Of a DNA stretch of 64,000 nucleotides, positions 25,286 through 33,122 are shown one piece after another. The DNA lies in contig JBJXDZ010000172.1 of the NCBI GenBank assembly GCA_046154645.1, positions 1 to 64,000 of the forward strand. Reading direction: 5' to 3'. The position numbers were made by a program, and so were the translations under genes. The notes under the pieces were generated by a model. It saw nothing but the letters and a program-made list of their open reading frames with translations, was not told where the DNA came from and ran no database searches. The first letter of the stretch is position 1; each line of letters opens with the position of its first letter. This DNA is from Ga0077555 sp046154645. Its GTDB lineage: Bacteria > Pseudomonadota > Alphaproteobacteria > Rhizobiales > Hyphomicrobiaceae.

Positions 25286-26386
25286 ATGCGTAAAGTGCAC
25301 GTAGGGGTGTTGGCGGCCGCCGCGCTCGCAGCATCGGTTGTCTGGATTGGCAGCGCCCAATCTCAGACGCGAACGCTGAAAATGCAGTCGAGCTTCCCGT
25401 CCACCTCGACCGCCCACGACGGCTTCAAGATGTGGGCCGAGCGCGTCGACAAGATGACGGGCGGCGCCATCAAGGTGGAGACGATGCCAGGCGGGACGCT
25501 GGTGCCGCCATTCGAGGTGCTGGATGCCACACACAAGAAGGTCATCGATGGTGCGGTGTCGATCGACTACTACTGGATCGGCAAGCAGAAGGCGTTCACG
25601 CTGTTTGCCAACACGCCTGCCGGTGTCGTCGGCATGGATCATTTCGATTTCCTCGGCTGGTTCTACGAGGGTGAAGGCTTGGCCCTCTATGACGAGCTGA
25701 TGCAAAAAGAGATGAAGCTCAACGTCGTCGGCTTCCCGATCTTCGCCTCCAGTCCGCAGGCGCTGGGCTGGTTCCGCAAGCCCATCGAAGGCTTGGCCCA
25801 GTTCAAAGGCATCAAGTGCCGCCAGACCGGCATCACAGCCGAGATCTACGCCAAAATGGGCATGTCGGTCGTCAATATGCCCGGCGGCGAGATTGCCCCG
25901 GCTGCCGAGCGCGGTGCCATCGATTGCGCCGAGTGGGTGGGTGGCGTCGAGGACTTGCGGCTTGGCCTGCATCTGATCTGGAAGAACCACTACACGCCCG
26001 GCATGCACGAAAGCGCGTCGATCAACAGCCTGTTGATCAACAAGGAGGTCTTCGACAGCCTCACCGCCCCACAGCGCGAGATCGTGAAATCCGCGGCCAC
26101 GGAGACCTTTGTGCGCTGGGCCATCTGGTGGCAAAAGCTGAATGCGGACGCCATTGACGAAATGCAGACCAAGCACGGCGTCAAAATTCTGGCGACGCCG
26201 CCGGAGATCAACGTCGCGTTTCTCAAGGCCTGGGATGAGGTAGCCGTCGCGGAATCGGCCAAGAATCCTTTTTTCAAGAAGGTCTATGACTCGCAGAAGG
26301 CCTACGCTGCCAAAGTGGTGCCGGCCAAGCGCTTCATGTTCCCGCCTTACACCTTGCAGGCGGATCACTATTTCCCGCCGAAGTGA
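25286..26386 (+). CDS. TRAP transporter solute-binding protein, DctP family (orphan)
   Basis: 366 residues with a Sec signal (MRKVHVGVLAAAALAASVVWIGSAQS, cited in part) and the DctP-type body: LKMQSSFPSTSTAHDGFKMW, IKCRQTGITAEIYAKMG (which contains the conserved Arg expected to hold a substrate carboxylate), and VNMPGGEIAPAAERGAID. The ending PPYTLQADHYFPP is typical of the larger, alpha-keto acid/TakP-like branch. No DctQ or DctM membrane genes are adjacent. The ligand is probably an organic acid, but this is inferred. A 277-nt gap with no recognised element precedes it. Confidence 0.88.
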   Translation: MRKVHVGVLAAAALAASVVWIGSAQSQTRTLKMQSSFPSTSTAHDGFKMWAERVDKMTGGAIKVETMPGGTLVPPFEVLDATHKKVIDGAVSIDYYWIGKQKAFTLFANTPAGVVGMDHFDFLGWFYEGEGLALYDELMQKEMKLNVVGFPIFASSPQALGWFRKPIEGLAQFKGIKCRQTGITAEIYAKMGMSVVNMPGGEIAPAAERGAIDCAEWVGGVEDLRLGLHLIWKNHYTPGMHESASINSLLINKEVFDSLTAPQREIVKSAATETFVRWAIWWQKLNADAIDEMQTKHGVKILATPPEINVAFLKAWDEVAVAESAKNPFFKKVYDSQKAYAAKVVPAKRFMFPPYTLQADHYFPPK

Positions 26387-26419
26387 GCCTTGCGGTTAGC
26401 CTGTCACGTCGTTTCGACA

Positions 26420-26446
26420 GAAGGATCGAGCGCCGCTCGGTCCTTC
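26420..26446. terminator. Hairpin between convergent genes
   Basis: GAAGGATCGAGC and GCTCGGTCCTTC pair (one G-T) across a very short loop in the 64-nt gap between the TRAP protein stop and the stop of the minus-strand glutathione transferase. Position and symmetry suit a shared terminator. Confidence 0.6.
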
Positions 26447-26450
26447 CCGC

Positions 26451-27215
26451 TCAAGTTGCCTCGAACTTGACGGCCTCGATCTTGGCGCGGGCGAAGGCGG
26501 GGCGGGCCTGCACACGTGCCCACCAGTCGGCAATGCGCGGGAAGCGCGCGAGCTTGACGCCGTGCTCCTCGATCTCGTGCAGGCGCACGATGTATGGCGC
26601 CATGTTGGTGTCGGCGAGCGAGAACTCGCTGCCGGCGAGCCAAGGACCGTTGCCGAGGTCGGCTTCCATTTTCACCAGCATGTGTTCGAGGCTGGCCACC
26701 GCACGCATGATCTCGGCCTGTGTATACGGTTCGCGGGCGACACGCCGCCACTGCTCACGCCGCTCCGGCATGGGCGTCGTCGCCATTTTTGCGGCGAGCT
26801 CGGCGTCGGTCCATTTGGAGGCCGTCGGGCCCATCATGCGGTTCCAGTTCATGACCTGGAAGCCCTTGATGGCGACGGTATCGGCGAGGTAGGTCCACAC
26901 TCGCATCTGGGCCCGCTCCTGCAGGTCGGCGGGGCGCATGGGCCGCTCCGGGTAGGCATCGTCGAGATACTCGTTGATGGCCGTCGATTCGATAACGACG
27001 CGGCCCTTGTGGACCAGGGTTGGCACCACGCCATTGGGATTGAGCTTCAGGTATTGCGGCGTGTTCTGCTCCGACTTCAGCAGCCGCACGAAGATGCCGA
27101 CATAGGGCAGCTGCTTTTCCTCGAGCACGAACCGGACCCGACGCGAGGCCGACGACATCCAGGCGTGGTAGAGCACCAACTCGGCATCGGGGACGGGATC
27201 GAATACAGTTGGCAT
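26451..27215 (-). CDS. Glutathione S-transferase family protein
   Basis: 254 residues from ATG at 27215 (MPTVFDPVPDAELVLYHAW); AAGGTG precedes it. The thioredoxin-like N-terminal domain has the cis-Pro in GVVPTL (P65) and the glutathione-binding Glu-Ser in ESTAINEYLD (76-77). The all-helical C-terminal domain follows with GPWLAGSEFSLADTNMAPYI, the usual N-capping motif. It should conjugate or reduce substrates with glutathione in the cytoplasm; the specific reaction cannot be told. It is divergent from the carbonic anhydrase gene. Confidence 0.88.
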   Translation of the reverse strand: MPTVFDPVPDAELVLYHAWMSSASRRVRFVLEEKQLPYVGIFVRLLKSEQNTPQYLKLNPNGVVPTLVHKGRVVIESTAINEYLDDAYPERPMRPADLQERAQMRVWTYLADTVAIKGFQVMNWNRMMGPTASKWTDAELAAKMATTPMPERREQWRRVAREPYTQAEIMRAVASLEHMLVKMEADLGNGPWLAGSEFSLADTNMAPYIVRLHEIEEHGVKLARFPRIADWWARVQARPAFARAKIEAVKFEAT

Positions 27216-27448
27216 AGCGGCACCTTGGTTGGGCGGCGGGGCGTCAAGCTTGCCGACAGTGAACCCCAATTCAGCTGGGCCGCACAGCTGAAAAGGCAAG
27301 CTCTGTATCGGCAATGCCGATCGAGACGGGCGATTGACCGTATTGCGTGAGCGGTGCGGGGCGACTAAACGACCAACATGGCTACTCTGCGATCCCTTCC
27401 AGGGCTTTGGCAGAACGGCCAAATGCCCACTTGCACGAGATCCGCCCC

Positions 27449-28087
27449 ATGAGCCTGCTGCCTGACAACCTCGCCGACCGCTACCGCCGCTTCAAGTTCC
27501 GGCATTTCGTGCCGAACCAGGACCACTACGAGCAACTGGCAAACTTCGGCCAATCGCCGGACATCATGATCGTGTCCTGCTGCGACAGCCGCGTCGACCC
27601 CGAGACCATCTTCTCGGCCATGCCGGGCGAGCTGTTCGTGGTGCGCAACGTCGCCAATCTGGTGCCTCCCTTCGAGACCACTGGCAAGTATCACGGCGTC
27701 TCGGCGGCACTGGAGTTCGCGGCGCTGAATTTGCGCGTCAAGCACATCGTGATCGTAGGACATTCGGGGTGTGGCGGCATCCGGGCCTCGCTCGATCACG
27801 AGGCGGCGCGGCAGTCGGAGGCGCAGTTCATCACGAACTGGATGTCGATGCTGGACGCGGCTCGGGAGCAGGTCACCGCCAAGTTTGCAGGCCAGCCCGC
27901 GCCGGCAATGCGCGCCGCGCTGGAGCGCGAGGGCATCAAGACCTCGCTCGCCAACCTGCGCACGTTTCCGTGCATCAACACGCTCGAATCCCGTGGCCGA
28001 GTCGCATTGCACGGCACGCACTTCGATATCGCGACCGGCACGCTGTCCGCGCTCAACCAGGCGACCGGCGAATTTGTGCCGATGTAG
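27449..28087 (+). CDS. Beta-class carbonic anhydrase
   Basis: 212 residues from ATG 27449 (MSLLPDNLADRYRRF). Zinc ligands are expected at Cys44 (CCDSRVD), His104 and Cys107 (GHSGCGG); the catalytic Asp46-Arg48 pair is present. The VVRNVANLVPP motif is conserved. It hydrates CO2 to bicarbonate in the cytoplasm. Position 45 is Cys where Ala or Ser is usual. It ends nine bases before the stop of the minus-strand gene that follows. Confidence 0.93.
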   Translation: MSLLPDNLADRYRRFKFRHFVPNQDHYEQLANFGQSPDIMIVSCCDSRVDPETIFSAMPGELFVVRNVANLVPPFETTGKYHGVSAALEFAALNLRVKHIVIVGHSGCGGIRASLDHEAARQSEAQFITNWMSMLDAAREQVTAKFAGQPAPAMRAALEREGIKTSLANLRTFPCINTLESRGRVALHGTHFDIATGTLSALNQATGEFVPM

Positions 28088-28096
28088 TGCTTCGGC

Positions 28097-29164
28097 TCAC
28101 GCGGCAATCATGGCCTTGGCAGCCAGTGCTGTCAGTGACGGCGGCAGCTGTGCCGCCTCCCGCTGCAGGAAGGCCAGCAGGGCCACCTCGTTATCGTCGA
28201 GGCGGCCGTCGGCGCCAAGGCGCGCGACCAGCCACGCGTCGTCCGCATCGGCAATTGTCTCGCACGTGATGATTTCGCGACGCTGGCGCTCGAGCCGCAT
28301 CAAGGCGCGTTCTTCGGCGGACTGCATGCGGGACGTGGCCCACACGCTGCCAGCCCCGCCTGCGATCATGCGGCCGGCGAAGCTACGACTGCGGCGCATG
28401 GACGACGGTCCGTCGGCGGTGACCAGCCGCGGGCCCTCGTTCGCTTCGGCGTCGGAAGGTTTTGCGTCGACCAACCAGGCTTCGGCGCCAAGGGCCGCCC
28501 GGCGTTCGCCAACCACCATGCCGATGCCCGACAGCGCCGCATGGCCGACCGCCTTCACGAACAGCTCGGTCCATGCCGGTGAGCTCTTGCCAGGCGCCAG
28601 GGCCTTATTGATGTCGATCAGGACATCGGCTTCCGCGCGAGTCACCGGCACACCGTTACCGCTGCCGAAGGCGACCAGCAGACGGATAATGGCATTGATC
28701 TCCGCTTGCGAGATGGCGCCGGCTTCCAGTGCGTGGCCGATGCGCAGGGGGCCAGCGCCCGTGACGACGGCGGCCTTGATCAAGCTCAATCCGAACGCAG
28801 CCAGGCTCGGCGGCGACCAGCGCGCTCGCTCCAGCACCGAGGCCAGCAACTCGAGGCCGACATGGCCCGTGGTTTGCCCGTAGGTCTCTAGATGGCCCGT
28901 CAGCCACGCCGCTTTGTCGCGGACGAGATAGCCTTCCGGCTTCTCCTGCAGCACGATGAAGTCGGTGATCGCTTCGATCAGGAATGGGAACCAGGAGGGA
29001 TCCTTCACCGGGCAAGCGGCATCGAGCGCCAGAAGTTGCTGGGCTTCGTCTCGCGCGATGGTCTGCCCATCACTGAGCGCCCGCTGCAACTTCAGGACGT
29101 CGCCGTCCTTGATGCTGCCACGGGCGCTAATCTCGTCGACCGACACTGACGTCAGAATGCCCAT
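28097..29164 (-). CDS. Conserved hypothetical protein
   Basis: 355 residues, no signal peptide or membrane segment. I do not recognise a named family. The N-terminal 200 residues are helical and Leu/Ala-rich with ISARGSIKDGDVLKLQRAL; a second copy of a similar acidic loop-helix appears at the C-terminus (ARLGADGRLDDNEVALL). A basic linker (SSMRRSRSFAGRM) lies at about 255-275. The two loop-helix elements recall TerB- or EF-hand-like helical units, but metal binding is not supported. Codon use and composition look native. Confidence 0.7.
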   Translation of the reverse strand: MGILTSVSVDEISARGSIKDGDVLKLQRALSDGQTIARDEAQQLLALDAACPVKDPSWFPFLIEAITDFIVLQEKPEGYLVRDKAAWLTGHLETYGQTTGHVGLELLASVLERARWSPPSLAAFGLSLIKAAVVTGAGPLRIGHALEAGAISQAEINAIIRLLVAFGSGNGVPVTRAEADVLIDINKALAPGKSSPAWTELFVKAVGHAALSGIGMVVGERRAALGAEAWLVDAKPSDAEANEGPRLVTADGPSSMRRSRSFAGRMIAGGAGSVWATSRMQSAEERALMRLERQRREIITCETIADADDAWLVARLGADGRLDDNEVALLAFLQREAAQLPPSLTALAAKAMIAA

Positions 29165-29284
29165 TACGACCTACCGGACCCAGGAACAGCGAATGGAGTC
29201 ACGGTAGGAGAGCTTGGTTACCAACCGGCTAATGTCAGACATCAGACCTAGACCGATGTGGCGGCGGTGCCGCACCGCGCAGGT

Positions 29285-29995
29285 CTAAAACTCGTAACCG
29301 AAGTGTCGGATTTCAGGCTGGTACCAGTCGGCGACCAGCGCCCGGCTGGCATCGGTGTAGTAGGACCGGTAGGCGGCGGCGTCGTCTTTCGGCGAGCGCG
29401 CCTTGGACACGTTGGCCTTGGGCAATGTGACTTGGCCCTGCAATCCGATCTCTTTGAGAATCCTAGAAAAATCCGATTCGAGGGCCTCATAGCGCCCAAT
29501 GAAATCGAGGACCAAGGCGCCATCCTGCGTATACAAGTCCCAATTCTCGACCCAGGCGCGGCGGCGGTCGGCATTGAAGGCATCGAACGACGGTTTGGCG
29601 GCGGCGGATTTCGACTTGGTTTTGTAGTTGTACCAGGAGACTTGCCGGTCCCAGGGATTCCGCTCAAACGAGAACTTGTAATAGCGCTTCCAGATGTCCT
29701 CGCCGACATAGGTGCGCACGCGCCATGCGGGCATGTGCTCGTAGTAGCCAACGGAAGGGTGATAGTGCCGTTCGGGGCGGCCGAGGAGCGATTTCCACAG
29801 CGGTCGAACCGGCTTGGCTGGATGCTCGATGCGGTAGTTCTGCGCGGGCTTGGCGCGAACATCTCGCAATTGCTCGCTCGCCTCCGTGATCACATCATCC
29901 GGCCCGCAAACTCCTGACAGAGCCGCCTCGACCGAGGTCGAGCCGGTCTTGTAGGTCTTGATGTAGATGAACTGGTGCGCATGCGAGAGGATCAT
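29285..29995 (-). CDS. Sulfotransferase family protein
   Basis: 236 residues. The PAPS 5'-phosphosulfate loop is YIKTYKTGSTS (residues 11-21) and the 3'-phosphate site is FERNPWDRQVSW with Arg112 and Ser120. This is the layout of the sulfotransferase family 2 group, which sulfates sugars or other small acceptors. No signal peptide is seen. A small hairpin (29264-29278) just beyond the stop may be its terminator. No nearby PAPS synthesis or glycosyltransferase genes point to the acceptor. Confidence 0.82.
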   Translation of the reverse strand: MILSHAHQFIYIKTYKTGSTSVEAALSGVCGPDDVITEASEQLRDVRAKPAQNYRIEHPAKPVRPLWKSLLGRPERHYHPSVGYYEHMPAWRVRTYVGEDIWKRYYKFSFERNPWDRQVSWYNYKTKSKSAAAKPSFDAFNADRRRAWVENWDLYTQDGALVLDFIGRYEALESDFSRILKEIGLQGQVTLPKANVSKARSPKDDAAAYRSYYTDASRALVADWYQPEIRHFGYEF

Positions 29996-30019
29996 TGGAA
30001 AGCTTGCGGCCTCGCGGCT

Positions 30020-30817
30020 TCAGTGCGACGGCTGGCCACGAACGGCGCCGCCCGACATGGTCTCGCCGAGGCGCGGGAACTGGAGCACGAGCAGATCGAG
30101 CCCCGCGTCGCCGGAGGCAGCGCGGAACTGCGGCTCATCGGCAGTGATGTAGATCGTCGAGAGATGATCGAGGACGCGTCCCTCGTGCAACAGTGTTCCC
30201 CCGGCCACGATCAGGTATTGCCCGCCGCCGTCCGCAGGCTTCGGCAGCAACGCCTTGTTGGCGGCCGGCATGCGCCAGATCCAGGCGGCGAGACCGTCAG
30301 GTTCGGGCTCGAAGATGGTCTCGATTCGGTTGCTGGCACTCCCGTCGCGGGAACCGGCCCCAGCCGCCTCGATCCCGCCCTTGATGCGCGTGCGCTGATT
30401 GCCTTTGCGCAGCAGATCCTTGGCGGCGGGCAGATACTTGGCACCGGGATCCCACTGCTGTCGCAGCGTGAAATACTTGACGCCTTCCTCGCCGGCGACG
30501 ATCGGGCCATAGGGCGTGTGACCGTTGGCGTATTGCACCGTTAGCGGCTGCGCCGGGAACGCGCCCATGCGACCTTTGCCGGCGACAAAAACCTGGAACT
30601 GGTTCGGCTCGTGGAAATGGGCCGGTGTCACGGCGTTGGGCGGCTGGTGCACCAGGAATCCCTGCGGCAGGCCGTTGTCGTTGACCTCGTTGCCGGGCAC
30701 ATAATGGCCGCGCTTCGGGGCAGCTCCGATGTATTCGGCAAGGACGTAGTCACGGCCATTGACATGAACTTCGCGGCTGCGGGCGGCAGCTTCGGCGGCA
30801 GTGGTGACCACGAGCAT
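30020..30817 (-). CDS. Cupin-domain protein of unknown function
   Basis: 265 residues; AAGGAG precedes the ATG. A cupin metal-site motif is visible at residues 60-85 (PNAVTPAHFHEPNQFQVFV): His67 and His69 are present, Gln73 sits where Glu is usual, and His100 is a possible fourth ligand. The second half (140-265) has another beta-rich section (GGQYLIVAGGTLLHEG) that may be a second cupin barrel. The reaction is not known. It lies 24 nt from the sulfotransferase on the same strand, so the two could share a transcript. Confidence 0.65.
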   Translation of the reverse strand: MLVVTTAAEAAARSREVHVNGRDYVLAEYIGAAPKRGHYVPGNEVNDNGLPQGFLVHQPPNAVTPAHFHEPNQFQVFVAGKGRMGAFPAQPLTVQYANGHTPYGPIVAGEEGVKYFTLRQQWDPGAKYLPAAKDLLRKGNQRTRIKGGIEAAGAGSRDGSASNRIETIFEPEPDGLAAWIWRMPAANKALLPKPADGGGQYLIVAGGTLLHEGRVLDHLSTIYITADEPQFRAASGDAGLDLLVLQFPRLGETMSGGAVRGQPSH

Positions 30818-30937
30818 GGCTCGGCTCCTTCAGAACGATTGGCTACCCAACAGCAAGGACTGCAGTCTTTCGCCGAATGAAGCAGACATTCGCAGTTATT
30901 CCAAGTCGCCGCATGGCACGACGATGGGGGCATGTCG

Positions 30938-31390
30938 TCAACGTTTGTCGACACCGCTGTCGTTCCGGTCGCAGAATGAGCTGTCGACTTTGCATTTTCC
31001 TTGCCGACCAGGACCAGCTGTCTTTTCACAGGCCGCGACTGCACCCTTGCGGGCAGCCTCCAGGTTGACGCCGATCGCCCACCCGGCACCCGGCGTGCCG
31101 GCCTCCGGATCGAGCGCAATGGCGTAACATTCCCGCAAGAACGAGGTCACCACCTTGCATTGCTTCACGGCTTCCGGCGCGCCTTGATAATTCTGGCAGC
31201 GTTCCAGTGCCAACTGCGTGGCTTCGTCGCGACTGCGCGCATTGACGGCATTGCCGTAGGCGTATCCATCTTTCGACACATCATTCGTCTCGCCGATGGC
31301 CAGGGCGCCGGCGGCATGCGCCGCGCCGGTGGCCAAGCCAAACAGCAGACCGATGGCACTAAGGGATAGTCGGCTGAATTCCGGGAGCAT
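30938..31390 (-). CDS. Secreted DUF4189-like protein
   Basis: 150 residues with a Sec signal (about 1-27, ending AAHAA). The mature part, ALAIGETNDVSKDGYAYGNA followed by spaced Cys residues (ERCQN, QCKVV, RECYA, ACEKT, KCKVD, FCDRN), fits the DUF4189 pattern, where disulfides are expected. The function of the family is not established. AGGAGA precedes the ATG. Confidence 0.7.
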   Translation of the reverse strand: MLPEFSRLSLSAIGLLFGLATGAAHAAGALAIGETNDVSKDGYAYGNAVNARSRDEATQLALERCQNYQGAPEAVKQCKVVTSFLRECYAIALDPEAGTPGAGWAIGVNLEAARKGAVAACEKTAGPGRQGKCKVDSSFCDRNDSGVDKR

Positions 31391-31474
31391 CGGCGTCTCC
31401 TGATCGAAACGACACGTTCAAATGGCGCCGTGACCAAGCGGGGAAAGCTTCGGTCCGGCGCTTCGAACTGAGGA

Positions 31475-32185
31475 TTAAAGTCTGGGAATGATGCCGACAA
31501 CTTTCCAATCCAAACCGGTAAACGCCATGATGGCGGTGACGTCCGGTTCCGTAGCATTGGGGTCACGGGCCACGCCGACCGTGAAGCTCAAGGGGCTGTT
31601 GATGCTGAATTTCTTGACGTTGCCGATGCCAAACGACGGCTTCTGCCCGCCTGTCGGCTGGGGACCGTTGCTAGGCTTGGCCTGTTCTTCGTCTCCGGCC
31701 TTCCGACCGGGAATGGTGCCGACGCCCGGTAGATTGAGGCCGCCTGGCAGGCGCAATCCGCCCCGTTCATTGCCGGCGGAGCCAGGTGTGCCACCGCCAG
31801 CGCGCCCGACCTGCTCGATCACGACCTTCTCGACCGCCTCGCGCAGATTGCCGCCCTGCCGCGCGATGCGGATAACGCTCTCTGGCGTTACCACGGAAGT
31901 GAGGGTGCCATCGACAATGCGCGTTACCAGTTCGTCCTTGAATTGGCCGGCGATGAGATTGCCCAGGGGACCCGCCTCGCGCTTGGCCCGCTCAACCCGG
32001 CCCGAAACTTCGGTGGCGATAACAGGCTTCAGCGACGTGCGCACGCTGGCGAAGTCGATCTTGCTCGCCAGCAGGTTCGGATCCTCGTTGCGGAAGGCTT
32101 GCCCAATGCGATAGCCGCTCCAAGCCGGCCAACCGGCATAGAAGGCGAGCAATCCCAGCACCAGCAGTGCAACGATCCGCTTCAT
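31475..32185 (-). CDS. DUF2939 membrane-anchored protein
   Basis: 236 residues. One N-terminal membrane segment (VALLVLGLLAFYAGWP) is followed by YRIGQAFRNEDPNLLASKID, the DUF2939 signature, so the rest is probably periplasmic. The middle has a Gly-rich low-complexity stretch (about 125-165), then a C-terminal beta part (SFTVGVARDP, IMAFTGLDWKVVGI). Function unknown. GAGGGGG precedes the ATG. Confidence 0.75.
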   Translation of the reverse strand: MKRIVALLVLGLLAFYAGWPAWSGYRIGQAFRNEDPNLLASKIDFASVRTSLKPVIATEVSGRVERAKREAGPLGNLIAGQFKDELVTRIVDGTLTSVVTPESVIRIARQGGNLREAVEKVVIEQVGRAGGGTPGSAGNERGGLRLPGGLNLPGVGTIPGRKAGDEEQAKPSNGPQPTGGQKPSFGIGNVKKFSINSPLSFTVGVARDPNATEPDVTAIMAFTGLDWKVVGIIPRL

Positions 32186-32328
32186 TTTACCCCCTCGTGG
32201 CTCAGACGACGGACCCCAACCAGCGTCGGTTTGGCGACCGCGTTCGGCGCCGCTTCTTCACGGAGGGTTTGTAAGTGCACCAGCCCGCGATGTCACATGG
32301 ATTCCCGAGCGGGCGGCGTCCGAGCAGA

Positions 32329-32649
32329 TTACTTCGGCGTGGCAGGCGGCGCCGCCTTTTGGCACGCCGCCAACTGCTGGTCACGCTTCTGCGCCTGCGC
32401 CTTCCAGGCATCGGGGGCGACGCCAGCACACCATGTGGTGTGTGCTCGCAGATCCGTGGTCCACTCAGGACCCTTGAAACCGCATTTCAGGCGCTCGTTG
32501 TCCTGCTGCTGTTTGAGAGCTGTTTTGGCATACCAGTCACAATTGGCCTGGGCTGTCGCTGTCGTGGGGAGCAGCATGCTGGAGCCGACGGCGGCGATCA
32601 CGGACAGAGCGGCGAAGGTTCGAAGGCCAATGGCGCGAAAGCTGGTCAT
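32329..32649 (-). CDS. Small secreted Cys-containing protein
   Basis: 106 residues from ATG at 32649 with a signal peptide ending TTATAQA. The mature part (NCDWYAKTALKQQQDNERLK) has four Cys and a C-terminal coiled, Gln/Ala-rich stretch. Proteins of this sort are common and unnamed in alphaproteobacteria; I cannot assign a function. The frame is open 48 nt further upstream, but the signal peptide starts at this ATG. Confidence 0.6.
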   Translation of the reverse strand: MTSFRAIGLRTFAALSVIAAVGSSMLLPTTATAQANCDWYAKTALKQQQDNERLKCGFKGPEWTTDLRAHTTWCAGVAPDAWKAQAQKRDQQLAACQKAAPPATPK

Positions 32650-33122
32650 GGTCGGTCTCGATCTGTCCCCAAGGGTGCGCTGAAACTGTACCTGCATCGT
32701 GGCATTTCAGTGTACGGGTCCCAACTTGGCGGCACGGTGCAATTCAGCAATCATAGGCTCTGAACGCTTCGACTTCCACCTTGGGGCTCAGACTACCGCG
32801 GTGCGGCTGAACCGGATCTGAATATCGCCAGCGGCTGCCATTCAGGCAGGCATGCTGGCACTTGCCAGCTCTGGCGGCGACGATCACCGCAAGTCAAATA
32901 TCTGATACAGCTATGAAAATTCCAAAGTTCCGGATGCCTGCGGCATAGCATCCAGCCCACATGCTGATGGCTAGGAAGCGGCGCAAAGACCTTCGAATCG
33001 GCTAGGTTGCAGGTCCAGTGCAACCCCCGGGACCACAGCCGATGCCACGCAGCTCTGCGCTCCTCAAGGCACCGGTACGGGCCCCTGTTCACGATCTTTT
33101 GTCGGCAACGGTCGCAAGTCCC
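32650..33122. other. Intergenic region before recQ
   Basis: A 473-nt divergent gap. It has a 7-bp inverted repeat with a two-base spacer (GCTGGCA 32854-32860, TGCCAGC 32863-32869). The recQ frame stays open back to 33018 but without homologous sequence. Promoters for the divergent genes must lie here; none is convincing. Confidence 0.4.

Noticed and set aside
24932..26368. A 478-codon open frame on the minus strand
   Set aside because: It runs antisense to the TRAP binding protein and the end of the gamma-glutamyltransferase gene, has no recognisable motif, and is explained by GC-rich codon use.
33018..33122. Longer N-terminus for RecQ
   Set aside because: The frame is open, but the sequence before MAEAQRILETVFGY does not resemble RecQ and the core starts normally at 33123.
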